Shown here one piece after another: positions 1 through 8,993 of a stretch of 18,525 nt of DNA. The notes below the pieces were generated by a model. It worked only from the letters and a program-made list of their open reading frames with translations, had not been told where the DNA came from and made no database searches. Every line of letters starts with the position of its first letter. Positions within the stretch are counted from its first letter, which is position 1. The DNA lies in contig JAJYKO010000019.1 of the NCBI GenBank assembly GCA_021788565.1, forward strand, positions 1-18,525, read 5' to 3'. The position numbers were made by a program, and so were the translations under genes. This DNA is from Chloroflexota bacterium. GTDB lineage: Bacteria; Chloroflexota; UBA6077.

Positions 1-118
1 CTAGGTGTCGTCAGCGAGGCGGTCCCACCCGTTCCCATCCCGAACACGGCCGTGAAACGTCTCAGCGCCGACGATACTGAGAGGGCAACCTCTCGGGAAA
101 ACAGGTCGTCGCCCGGGC
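1..118 (+). rRNA. rrf: 5S ribosomal RNA (5' end probably cut by about 2 nt)
   Basis: The GGTCCCACCC, CCCATCCCGAACACGG and GTGAAACGTCTCAGCGCCGA segments, in that order, are the conserved loops of bacterial 5S rRNA. Aligned by eye to E. coli 5S, window base 21 corresponds to about base 23, so one or two 5' bases lie outside the window. The terminal helix forms between bases 1-9 and about 109-117 with a few mismatches. The exact 3' end is uncertain by a few bases. It is the last rRNA of an operon whose 16S and 23S genes, if present, lie to the left. Confidence 0.93.
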
Positions 119-185
119 CATCTTTTGACTCTCCCTATGCACTAGTGTAGGGCCAGGGTGCTGCTCCTAAAGGGGCGGCTCTCGA

Positions 186-257
186 CGCGGGATGGAGCAG
201 TGGCAGCTCGTCGGGCTCATAACCCGAAGGTCGTTGGTTCGAATCCAACTCCCGCTA
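186..257 (+). tRNA. initiator tRNA-fMet (CAU)
   Basis: A complete cloverleaf is visible with anticodon loop CTCATAA, a TTCGAAT T-loop and a 7-bp acceptor stem. Three G-C pairs in the anticodon stem (CGGG/CCCG) and an unpaired first acceptor position mark it as the initiator rather than the elongator. Here C1 faces U72, where E. coli has C1:A72. The bases after the discriminator A are CTA, so the CCA end is not encoded. It sits about 68 bp after 5S and before a strong terminator, so it is probably co-transcribed with the rRNA operon. Confidence 0.95.
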
Positions 258-262
258 CTACG

Positions 263-300
263 AAGGACCGGTACTTCACAACAAGTACCGGTCCTTTCTT
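263..300 (+). terminator. Rho-independent terminator after tRNA-fMet
   Basis: A perfect 14-bp inverted repeat (263-276 with 283-296) has a 6-base loop and is followed by TTCTT. It lies 5 bp after the tRNA and would end the rRNA/tRNA transcript. Confidence 0.85.
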
Positions 301-325
301 ATGTGCCTGTCTGTGTCGGTTGTAC

Positions 326-354
326 TTGAACAACGTGGTGCCGTGGCATACCTT
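326..354 (+). promoter_or_regulatory. possible promoter for the SPW-type gene
   Basis: TTGAAC at 326-331 and TACCTT at 349-354 are separated by 17 bp, downstream of the tRNA terminator and upstream of the gene starting at 406. The -35 match is good and the -10 match is poor (3 of 6), so this is tentative. Confidence 0.35.
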
Positions 355-405
355 CTGCTCCAATTTGAGTGTTGGTTAGTCCAACGGTCGAAAGGAGGTG
401 GGAGC

Positions 406-585
406 GTGACCTGGCATTCCTGGGTTAATCTGATAGTCGGGATACTGTTGATTATCGCGCCGTTCGTGCTTGGTTTCAGCAGCAACAGCACGGCAACCTA
501 CACATCGGTGATCGGCGGAATAATCGTGGCGGTGGTCTCAGCGCTCAGCGCTGTCTATCCTGCCAGAGTTGGCCCGCGAACCTAA
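406..585 (+). CDS. small SPW-repeat-like membrane protein
   Basis: The product is 59 residues. The start is taken as GTG at 406 because a perfect AAAGGAGGTG lies at 391-400, 5 bp upstream; the longer open frame back to 301 has no ribosome binding site and overlaps the terminator region. The N-terminus carries a W-x2-W-VN-x2-VGI core followed by an APFVLGF segment. That resembles the SPW repeat family of small bacterial membrane proteins (usually one or two W...P...G units). Two hydrophobic segments are visible, at about residues 5-24 and 33-50. The function of the family is not known to me in detail. It stands alone between two terminators and so is probably monocistronic. Confidence 0.65.
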   Translation: MTWHSWVNLIVGILLIIAPFVLGFSSNSTATYTSVIGGIIVAVVSALSAVYPARVGPRT

Positions 586-634
586 ACTATCGCAGGCTCT
601 AATCCCCGGCTCGATGTGATTGGGCCGGTTCAGC

Positions 635-673
635 GCCGAGCCTCCGGTTGATCTCCGGAGGCTCGGCCTTTTT
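635..673. terminator. bidirectional hairpin terminator
   Basis: A perfect 13-bp inverted repeat (635-647 with 655-667) with a 7-base loop is followed on the plus strand by CTTTTTC. It ends the SPW-type gene. It lies just beyond the 3' end of the convergent helicase gene and may also stop that transcript, although the minus strand lacks a T run of the same quality. Confidence 0.85.
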
Positions 674-682
674 CATCCGCTG

Positions 683-3532
683 TTACTGCCGGTGTACTTC
701 TGGCGCGGCCGCGGAAGTAGGTTGACCCACTACCCACTGGTAGTAGCTGGCGACCACCCCCCGCTGCAAGAGCGTGACGGCCTCGGAAGCGCGTTGAGCC
801 AGGGCGGGTGTTCTGGAGTGGATGGCGGCTTGGCTGAGCTGCCGGCAGATGTCGATGGTCTTTTGCAGGGCAAAGACGATGTCCCCTTCGGCCAGCCCCG
901 AACGCACGCTTAGGCCGGCCAACTCGGAGCCCGACGCCCAGGCCAGCGCGACACCGCGGAACTGCGCCGGAAGCGGCTGTGAAAGGTCGATGCCGTGCCG
1001 GTGTTCTATCTCTACCACTCGCTTCGCGGTGGCTTCGGCTGCCGACCTCATGCGACCAAGGCGCTCCGTGAGTGCCATGGCTCGGCCGGAGCCCTCCTTG
1101 TCGAAGGCGAACCAGGATGCTACCTCCGCCACTTCGTCAGCTCTGGCATCGGCGAGCACTCCCCAATCCAACAGCTCCGCGATCACGAGGCTGTTGGTGC
1201 CGAACAGTCCCATCAACGTTTTCGCCTTGGCTGTGGGTCGCCCCGCCTTCATGTAACCCAGGCTCTCGAGCACCGCGTGGAGCGACCTGAGTGTTCGCTG
1301 GGCGCGGCGGCCGATCTCCTTCTTTGCGGCCTCCATCTCCTGTTCCAGCTCCGCGAGCAATCCCGCGTAGTGGTGGCGATCGCGTTCTGTGCGGCGGTGT
1401 TCCGGCCGGTGAGGACAGCCATGATACGGGCTGTTGGTGAGACTCAAGGCGATCTTTCGCCGGCGGGCCTCCGCCAGAGCCACCCGCTCCTTCAATTCCT
1501 GGAGAGCGCCCGCACTGGCCTTCCTCGCTGCCCTCTCCATCTCCGCCGCGGTCCCCGCCACGTCGGGCAATGCCAGCTTCCCCAAGGCGCTAGCCAGGTC
1601 GTTTGACTCCTGCTGAGTCATGCTCCCGAACACGCCCTGTGCTGTCCTGTCACTCTGGGACATGGACTCCGGAATCGTCACCTCTACGCGCGGGTCAGGC
1701 AGATAGTCGAGGTCTGAGTAGCCAGTTAGCGAAGCGACCCCGGTGCGCGTGAAAAACGTGCCGATGCCCTCTTGCGAAGGACTGAGGTAGATAATCCAGC
1801 CATGGCTTCGGGAGTGGGCTACGTCGCCGGGCGCGGCAAAGCGAATCCACTGCTTCCTCTGTGCCTTCGAGTACTGCCATGGCCAGGCAGACAGCCGTTC
1901 CTCGAGGGCTGCCTTCTCTCGTCGTGCGGCATCCAGCGTCGCCTCTGCCTTCTCCTGTGCTCGCTTGAGCCTTTTTTCCTGATCCTGCCAGTCAGCGAAG
2001 TCGCCGCAGAGCGGACAACTCCGGGGCAGAGTCGTGATGGCGTGAGCAATCGACTCGTGCTGCGCGACAAGGTCCCGCACCTGCCCGCCTTCTTGAAACT
2101 GCCGCAGGCTTCCCGAGATCAGCCGGGCCAACCGGCCCTCGTCTTCCGGCCCACGCCACAGGTTGAGTACAGTGCTGTAACCTGGCCGAAAGGCACTCAG
2201 CAGGGGAGCGACGTCGCCATCCGCTATCTCCAGACTTCGGTCCACGGAGACCCACGGTGAGTAGAGCAGGACGGAGTGGCCGACGGCGTCCATTCCTCTA
2301 CGTCCTGCACGTCCAGTGAGTTGTCTGTATTCGCCGGGAGAGAGAAGCCTCCGGCTCTGGCCATCGAACTTGGTCATCTCGCCTACCACGACAGAGCGGG
2401 CCGGCACGTTGAGACCCAGCGCAAGTGTATCCGTGGCAAAGACCACCCGCAGCAGGCCCGCCGCCAACAGCTCTTCCACCAGCGTCTTCAGGGGTGGAAG
2501 AAGACCGGCGTGGTGGAACCCGATGCCTTTTGGGAGAAGTCCCAGCAATCTCCTTACCTGATCGAGTGCGGCGTCGGCCGCGGGCAGGCCGTTGATGTGC
2601 TCCCTGGCGAGCCTTTCCACCTCCAGACTCTGCGGGCTCGGCAAGAGGTGCAATCGCTCGCACGACGCCGCTGCCTCTTCCACGGCCTTTCGACTGAACA
2701 GAAAGTAGATGGCGGGCAGCATGCCAGCACCGGACAGCGCTTTGACCACGTCGGGCGGATCGGGCGGTTGATCGTCGGAGCCATAATGTCCATTTGTTGC
2801 CCGTCCCCCATGGCTGCTCCTCACCCTGGTCGCGCGCTCACCGCCCTTCTGCTGCGGAGCCAGTCGTGGGGAGATTGAGCCGTTGAGGATTGGGATGAGC
2901 TGCTGATCTAGATAGTATCTCTGCTCCAGCGGGACGGCGCGCTCAAAAGACTCGACGAGAGCCACGTCCCGTCCGGTCGTGCGGATCCACTCAGCGATTT
3001 CTGGAGCATTGGCCACCGTGGCGGAGAGGCACACGAGCGGCACATGTGAGGGTGCCAGCATTATGCTCTCTTCCCAGGCAGTGCCGCGCTCCGGATCTGC
3101 CAGGTAGTGGACCTCGTCGAATATCAGGGCCCCGACATCTTGGAATGAATTGGGGTCCTGAACCAGCATATTCCTGGCGACCTCGGTGGTCATCACCAGA
3201 ATCTGACCGCCAGGGTTCTCCACCAGGTCGCCGGTCATCAATCCTACTCGGTCGCCGAGCCGTGCACGGAAGTCTCGGAACTTCTGATTGGAGAGAGCCT
3301 TGATGGGAGTGGTGTATATGGCGCGAAGCCCCCGGGAGATCGACATATCCACCGCGAACTCGGCCACAACCGTCTTACCGGTGCCCGTGGGTGCCGACAC
3401 CAGCACCGAACGACCTTCTGCGAGCGCTCTGATGCCTTCCAACTGGAAGGGATCGAGGGAAAACGGGAGGGTAGCGAAGAACGCCCCCATAACGTCGGCC
3501 TGCAAAGCTGTCTCCTGGAAAACTGTCGGCAT
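683..3532 (-). CDS. helY: Ski2-like DEVH-box ATP-dependent helicase (HelY family)
   Basis: The 949-residue product has the full superfamily 2 helicase set: an F-Q pair at 29-30, Walker A APTGTGKT at 47-54, TTPIKALSNQK at 74-84, the DEVH box at 139-142, SAT at 170-172, ATDTLALGLNVPA near 366-378 and QLTGRAGRRG at 404-413. The order and the DEVH box are those of the Ski2/Mtr4 group. Length and layout match actinobacterial HelY (about 900-940), with a coiled middle region, Cys pairs near 'CPLC' and 'CPHRPEH', and a C-terminal part like the DSHCT domain. The family unwinds RNA or RNA-DNA hybrids with ATP; the cellular role in bacteria is not well settled. The low-complexity stretch at about 225-262 looks like a loop insertion. 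The start is ATG 3532; a TATAAT lies 8 bp upstream with no ribosome binding site, so the mRNA may be leaderless. Confidence 0.88.
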   Translation of the reverse strand: MPTVFQETALQADVMGAFFATLPFSLDPFQLEGIRALAEGRSVLVSAPTGTGKTVVAEFAVDMSISRGLRAIYTTPIKALSNQKFRDFRARLGDRVGLMTGDLVENPGGQILVMTTEVARNMLVQDPNSFQDVGALIFDEVHYLADPERGTAWEESIMLAPSHVPLVCLSATVANAPEIAEWIRTTGRDVALVESFERAVPLEQRYYLDQQLIPILNGSISPRLAPQQKGGERATRVRSSHGGRATNGHYGSDDQPPDPPDVVKALSGAGMLPAIYFLFSRKAVEEAAASCERLHLLPSPQSLEVERLAREHINGLPAADAALDQVRRLLGLLPKGIGFHHAGLLPPLKTLVEELLAAGLLRVVFATDTLALGLNVPARSVVVGEMTKFDGQSRRLLSPGEYRQLTGRAGRRGMDAVGHSVLLYSPWVSVDRSLEIADGDVAPLLSAFRPGYSTVLNLWRGPEDEGRLARLISGSLRQFQEGGQVRDLVAQHESIAHAITTLPRSCPLCGDFADWQDQEKRLKRAQEKAEATLDAARREKAALEERLSAWPWQYSKAQRKQWIRFAAPGDVAHSRSHGWIIYLSPSQEGIGTFFTRTGVASLTGYSDLDYLPDPRVEVTIPESMSQSDRTAQGVFGSMTQQESNDLASALGKLALPDVAGTAAEMERAARKASAGALQELKERVALAEARRRKIALSLTNSPYHGCPHRPEHRRTERDRHHYAGLLAELEQEMEAAKKEIGRRAQRTLRSLHAVLESLGYMKAGRPTAKAKTLMGLFGTNSLVIAELLDWGVLADARADEVAEVASWFAFDKEGSGRAMALTERLGRMRSAAEATAKRVVEIEHRHGIDLSQPLPAQFRGVALAWASGSELAGLSVRSGLAEGDIVFALQKTIDICRQLSQAAIHSRTPALAQRASEAVTLLQRGVVASYYQWVVGQPTSAAAPEVHRQ

Positions 3533-3540
3533 CTGGTGCG

Positions 3541-3546
3541 ATTATA
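3541..3546 (-). promoter_or_regulatory. -10 element (TATAAT) of the helicase gene
   Basis: The minus strand reads TATAAT, an exact sigma70 -10 consensus, with only 8 bases before the ATG at 3532. Transcription would start at or next to the start codon. No convincing -35 hexamer is seen 16-18 bp upstream. Confidence 0.5.
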
Positions 3547-3583
3547 GCAGGAGCGGCCTGTCATCCCATTCGGAGACAGCCAT

Positions 3584-3613
3584 TCAGCGGGGGCGGACAC
3601 CCATCCCCGCTGA
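3584..3613 (-). terminator. stem-loop after the MshC-like gene, weak terminator candidate
   Basis: Nine-base arms TCAGCGGGG and CCCCGCTGA (3584-3592 and 3605-3613) are separated by 12 bases, just downstream of the minus-strand ligase stop. There is no T run on either side, so it may only be an mRNA 3' hairpin. Confidence 0.3.
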
Positions 3614-3622
3614 TTAGTTGTC

Positions 3623-4819
3623 TTAAAGCTTCACACCGAGGACGGCCACCAGTTCCCGCAGCAGTGACCTGCACTGTGGATTGGTCATCCCAGGCTCCTT
3701 GCCGCCGAACCGTATGTTCTGCGCCATCTCCGACAGCACACCTACTGCTCGCGGCGTGTCCAGATCATCGTCCATTGCCTCCAGAAAGAGGCCGCCGTCT
3801 TCCATCTCTCGCACCGGCGCCAGCAGTGGCTCTACCTCGCCCTCGGCTGCCTGGCGGAGGATCTCCAGCAGCTTCGCCGCTTCGATCAGCTCCTGCTCGG
3901 AATAGCTCCATCTCTCTGTGTGGATGTGCGAGAGCAGCGCCAGCCGGATGGCCGCGGGGTCGTACTGCTTGCGGAGCTTCCGCACCATGACCAGGTTCCC
4001 CAGGGACTTGCTCATCTTCTGACCGCCCATATACACCATGGCGGTGTGGACCCAGTGACGCACGAACGGGTGGACGCCGGTGAAGTTCACCGACTGCGCG
4101 ATCTCGCTCTCATGGTGCGGGAAGATAAGATCCTCCCCGCCCCCATGGATGTCGACCGTGTCTCCCAGGTAGTGTAGCGACATGGCGCTGCACTCGATGT
4201 GCCATCCAGGCCTGCCGGCCCCCCACGGGCTCTCCCAGGCCGGCTCGTCAGGCTTCGACTGCTGCCACAGTACGAAGTCCAGTGGGTCCCGCTTAAACGG
4301 GTCGTCGGGGTTGTTGCCCCGCTCGTTGGCGATTGGCAGCATGGCCACTCGCCGAATGTGGCTCAGCTGCCCGTACTCAGGGTAACGGTCCACGCTGAAG
4401 TAGAGGTTGCCATCGGACTGATAGGCGTACCCCTTATCAACCAGCGTCTGGTTCATTTCGATGATCTTGTCGATCTCCTGGCTAGCGTGCGGGTAGACGT
4501 CCGGCGCGAGGATATTCAAGGCCTTCATGTCCTGCTGGAAGATGTGGGTCTGCTCGTTGGCGAGCTCGTCCCACCGGACGCCAAGCTCCCGGGACTTCCG
4601 CATGATGTCGTCATCCACGTCGGTGACGTTCTGGACGTACCGAGTCTCGTGCCCCTGGTAACGAAGATAACGTATGAGGGTGTCGTAGAAAACGTAGGTA
4701 AACGCGTGTCCGAGGTGGGTCGTGTCGTAGGGTGTGATGCCGCAGACGTACAGCGTCACCGGCTCGCGAATGGCTTCGAATTTTTCTTTCCGGCGGGTCT
4801 TCGTGTCGTAAAGGAGCAC
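3623..4819 (-). CDS. MshC/CysRS-like cysteine ligase, short form
   Basis: This is a class I aminoacyl-tRNA synthetase fold enzyme that activates cysteine with ATP. Visible motifs are [13 protein letters not shown] (HIGH box plus the first zinc cysteine), WHIECSAM (zinc cysteine), [14 protein letters not shown] (zinc histidines) and KMSKSLGN. The [13 protein letters not shown] form and the length of 398 residues match MshC, the cysteine:glucosaminyl-inositol ligase of mycothiol synthesis (about 410). Bacterial CysRS is usually 460 or more, with a CGPTVYD motif and a C-terminal anticodon-binding domain, which is missing here. The start is GTG 4819 because GGAG lies 6 bases upstream; an in-frame ATG at 4855 has no such site. 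It could be a mycothiol-type ligase or a divergent short CysRS; I lean to the first. Confidence 0.75.
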   Translation of the reverse strand: MLLYDTKTRRKEKFEAIREPVTLYVCGITPYDTTHLGHAFTYVFYDTLIRYLRYQGHETRYVQNVTDVDDDIMRKSRELGVRWDELANEQTHIFQQDMKALNILAPDVYPHASQEIDKIIEMNQTLVDKGYAYQSDGNLYFSVDRYPEYGQLSHIRRVAMLPIANERGNNPDDPFKRDPLDFVLWQQSKPDEPAWESPWGAGRPGWHIECSAMSLHYLGDTVDIHGGGEDLIFPHHESEIAQSVNFTGVHPFVRHWVHTAMVYMGGQKMSKSLGNLVMVRKLRKQYDPAAIRLALLSHIHTERWSYSEQELIEAAKLLEILRQAAEGEVEPLLAPVREMEDGGLFLEAMDDDLDTPRAVGVLSEMAQNIRFGGKEPGMTNPQCRSLLRELVAVLGVKL

Positions 4820-4928
4820 TTCTTTCTCCCGAAGTATGGGGCGTCGCGGCCCCATGAATATGGACGTGCCAGTGTTGTCTCATCGCCTCCATTTCCCCCG
4901 TGCAAGCGCCATACCCTCGATGTCTGAT

Positions 4929-4957
4929 TTGACAGGGGCTCGTCCGGACGCGATAAT
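4929..4957 (+). promoter_or_regulatory. sigma70-type promoter of tRNA-Glu
   Basis: TTGACA at 4929-4934 and GATAAT at 4952-4957 are separated by exactly 17 bp, a near-perfect match to consensus. The start point would be about 4964, some 17 bp before the tRNA. Confidence 0.75.
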
Positions 4958-4980
4958 CGTGAATGTAGGCAGCAGTATAC

Positions 4981-5054
4981 GCCCCCATCGTCTAGCGGCC
5001 TAGGACATCACCCTTTCAAGGTGGAGATCGCCGGTTCGAATCCGGCTGGGGGTA
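4981..5054 (+). tRNA. tRNA-Glu (UUC), probable integration target
   Basis: The 74-base cloverleaf has acceptor GCCCCCA/TGGGGGT (first pair G-U), anticodon loop CTTTCAA (anticodon TTC), T-arm GCCGG-TTCGAAT-CCGGC and discriminator A. The following bases are CCG, so CCA is not fully encoded. The gene is intact. The recombinase gene of the neighbouring element runs antisense into its 3' half and through to base 5000, so this tRNA is the likely attachment site. Confidence 0.95.
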
Positions 5055-6622
5055 CCGAACCGGACCTGATTCGAACGCACGGATAGGGCCTGGCGACCAC
5101 CGCGAGGTGCTCGGCAGGCCTTTTGTTTTAGGCCGGCGAGGTAGGAGAAGGGTGCGGCGAGCTCGTAGCCCTGGACCGCCCCGGCGTTGTCGATGGAGAT
5201 CCGGCTAAAGACCAGGTGAGCCAGCGATTTGCGGGTGCTCTGGTCGCCCCGCTCCCACAGAGCCCCGAGATGGGCCGAGAACGCGAGGGCGACGTCCAGG
5301 TCGGAGAGGACCCCATGTCCATCGCCCTCCAGCTTGCCCAGCTCGTGCCTAGCACCGGCAATCGCCGATGCGACCCTGGCCCTCTCCTGATCGAACTCCG
5401 CTTCGCTGATCTTCCCCTGGGCCGCGAGCCGCACGTATCCCCTGCTCTCCCCCTCGAGCTCGGCTACGCGCCGCTTCAATCTCTCGGACTCGAGCCGCCG
5501 CGGGGCGGTTTGCTCGCCGATCTCCCTCCGGTAGAGCCGCCTCACCGCCGGCGCGATCTCCGGATTAATCTCCAGCTCGTCGAGGATCTCGGGGACCTGG
5601 CCGTCTACGACCGCGCAGGGGACGAACACCCTGGACCCGTCGGCGCCCGGCTTCACGCTGCGGTAGTAGGAGATCCCCACGTGTGCCTGGTACTCGGCGT
5701 GGGAGCCACAGCCCAGCTCGGCGAAGCGTATCAGCCGGTTGAGGGCGTAGACCTGACGGTTGCGCCGCTCGCGGTCATCGTCGTGCTCTCTCAGGATGGA
5801 CCTACAGCGCTCGAAGGTCTCCTCGTCGGTGAGCCGCTCGTGGATTCCCTCGGCAGCCACGCCGTTCCACGTCATCCGGCCCACGTAGAAGGCATTCGTC
5901 AGCATCCGATGGACGCGGCCGCGGTTCCAGGGGAGCCCCCGCGCCGCCAGGTAGCCATGCTCGTTCAGCAAGGCGGCCAGGCTCTCGAGGTTGTGGTCCC
6001 CGATGGCGAAGGTTCGGAACGCGAGGGTGACAGTGGGGCCGTTGGTTGGATCCACCTCGACCCAGCGCCGGCTCTTGTTGTGGGCGATCTCCTCCCGCTT
6101 GTGCAGGTAGCCGAAGGGCGCCTTGCCGACCCAGCCGCCGGCGGTGAGCTTCTGGATCATGCCCTTCATGACCTCTTCCCGGAGGTTGTCCAGGAAGATG
6201 TCGGCCACGAACTCGCTCGTCTTCTTGGTCAGCTTCCCGGAGCGGCTGGTGAGGTCGTAGCGCTCCAGGGCGGCCTGGACGTCGATGCCGCATTCGTCGG
6301 TAAGGATGTGCCAGTAGACCTCTCGGTCATATGCGCGTCTGGCCAGGCGGTCGAACTTGTGGACGCAGAGCCGGGCGAACTTGCCGGCCCGGGCATCGCG
6401 GATCATGGCCATGTAGTTAGCGTCGCCGGCGAGATCGCTGCCCCGGTGCTTCACCATGTACTCGGCGACCACGTGCCAGCCGTTCGGCTCCGCCAGGATC
6501 TCGCGTGTCTCGCGGACCTGGGCTTCGAGAGAAGCCTGGGTCTGGCGATCCTTGTCGCTTATCCTGGCCAGGATCGCCACGGCGGTGGGGTCTTGGCACC
6601 GGCACTTAGGTCGCTTGGACAT
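5000..6622 (-). CDS. large serine recombinase (element integrase)
   Basis: The 540-residue product starts with a resolvase-type catalytic domain (about 13-165): R20, catalytic S22 in ARIS, Q27 and S31, then HKFDRLAR at 88-95. A recombinase domain follows (GGWVGKAPFGYLHK near 162-175). The zinc-ribbon region around 335-360 is degenerate: only one CG of the usual CxxC pairs remains (LGCGSHAEY). A coiled coil spans about 375-430. Large serine recombinases integrate and excise elements through a covalent serine-DNA link. About the last 18 codons are the antisense strand of tRNA-Glu, so this C-terminus exists only in the integrated state. The start is ATG 6622, with GGTGAG just upstream. It lies 53 bp downstream of the methyltransferase gene, probably in one operon. 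Confidence 0.92.
   Translation of the reverse strand: MSKRPKCRCQDPTAVAILARISDKDRQTQASLEAQVRETREILAEPNGWHVVAEYMVKHRGSDLAGDANYMAMIRDARAGKFARLCVHKFDRLARRAYDREVYWHILTDECGIDVQAALERYDLTSRSGKLTKKTSEFVADIFLDNLREEVMKGMIQKLTAGGWVGKAPFGYLHKREEIAHNKSRRWVEVDPTNGPTVTLAFRTFAIGDHNLESLAALLNEHGYLAARGLPWNRGRVHRMLTNAFYVGRMTWNGVAAEGIHERLTDEETFERCRSILREHDDDRERRNRQVYALNRLIRFAELGCGSHAEYQAHVGISYYRSVKPGADGSRVFVPCAVVDGQVPEILDELEINPEIAPAVRRLYRREIGEQTAPRRLESERLKRRVAELEGESRGYVRLAAQGKISEAEFDQERARVASAIAGARHELGKLEGDGHGVLSDLDVALAFSAHLGALWERGDQSTRKSLAHLVFSRISIDNAGAVQGYELAAPFSYLAGLKQKACRAPRGGRQALSVRSNQVRFGTPSRIRTGDLHLERVMS
5014..5060. other. probable attL (3' end of tRNA-Glu)
   Basis: The 3' half of tRNA-Glu meets the recombinase gene directly, the usual layout where an element enters a tRNA 3' end and restores it. 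No second copy of the T-arm/acceptor sequence occurs elsewhere in the window, so attR should lie beyond 18525. The limits given are only the plausible zone; the crossover bases cannot be fixed from one end. Confidence 0.5.
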
Positions 6623-6675
6623 TGCTCACCACCCCGCAGGCTTCGAGATTGCGCTTTATCGTCCGCCAGTATTGA

Positions 6676-8536
<1,861 letters not shown>

Positions 8537-8544
8537 AGGTCCTC

Positions 8545-8904
8545 TTATGCGATTGCGCGGGCAAGGATGTGTCGCGTGACTCGCGCCTTATAGTCGGCCA
8601 GGCAGCGGAGAGCGAGCGTCCTGGGCACGTCGAACGTGGTGAAGACGACGTCCTCGGCGAGCTTCTGGCCCTCCAGCATCTCGACCATCTGGGCGAGGGT
8701 CACGTCGTCAAGCTCCTGGTTGGCGAAGGGGAGCGCCTTCGGAGGATCCATCCGCCGCGGTGGAACGTGGCACTCCGCATTGTGCTTCTTCATCCTCGCG
8801 TCGATCTTCGGGTCTACGCGCTGGTTGACGGCGTCGTCGATCACATCCTCGACGAATTCGCCTACCTGCCTGATGAACCGCGCTGGTAGCTCTTGATGCT
8901 CCAA
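8545..8904 (-). CDS. hypothetical protein, first gene of the recombinase operon
   Basis: The 119-residue product is not recognised. The start is TTG 8904 because a strong AGGAGGTG lies just upstream at about 8909-8917. The sequence is rich in charged helical segments (FVEDVIDDAVNQRVDPKIDARMKK) with one short Cys-x-Val motif and no transmembrane region. It lies directly behind the SOS-box promoter at 8940-8976 and 8 bp ahead of the next gene, so it is the leading gene of the operon that ends with the recombinase. Being first under a putative LexA box, it might take part in excision control; the sequence alone does not show this. Confidence 0.65.
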   Translation of the reverse strand: MEHQELPARFIRQVGEFVEDVIDDAVNQRVDPKIDARMKKHNAECHVPPRRMDPPKALPFANQELDDVTLAQMVEMLEGQKLAEDVVFTTFDVPRTLALRCLADYKARVTRHILARAIA

Positions 8905-8939
8905 GCTGACACCTCCTACTACTTTCAGGCTTAAGGCGC

Positions 8940-8968
8940 ATCATAGCAGGATAACGGCAATAGAACAA
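8940..8968 (-). promoter_or_regulatory. sigma70-type promoter of the recombinase/methyltransferase operon
   Basis: On the minus strand TTGTTC (8963-8968) is followed after 17 bp by TATGAT (8940-8945). The first gene starts 35 bp further on behind AGGAGGTG. The -35 hexamer lies inside the palindrome at 8961-8976. Confidence 0.7.
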
Positions 8969-8976
8969 GCGTTCTA
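8961..8976. promoter_or_regulatory. LexA-type SOS box overlapping the -35 element
   Basis: TAGAACAAGCGTTCTA is a perfect 6-bp-arm palindrome. Its core GAACAAGCGTTC fits the Gram-positive LexA (DinR) consensus GAAC-R-N-R-Y-GTTY at every defined position. It covers the -35 hexamer, so a bound repressor would block the promoter until DNA damage. Confidence 0.65.
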
Positions 8977-8993
8977 GTGTGTGGCCGTGGGGC

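Noticed and set aside
131..152. Hairpin CCCTA...TAGGG between 5S and tRNA-fMet
   Set aside because: It has a short 5-bp stem with a small CACTAGTG palindrome inside and no T run; it may be an RNA processing site but cannot be supported as a terminator.
995..2878. Several plus-strand frames of 160-200 codons
   Set aside because: All are antisense to the helicase gene and lack ribosome binding sites and motifs.
4820..4960. T-box or other riboswitch upstream of the cysteine ligase
   Set aside because: No T-box sequence (TGGNACC) or antiterminator pair is seen, and the region is shared with the divergent tRNA-Glu promoter.
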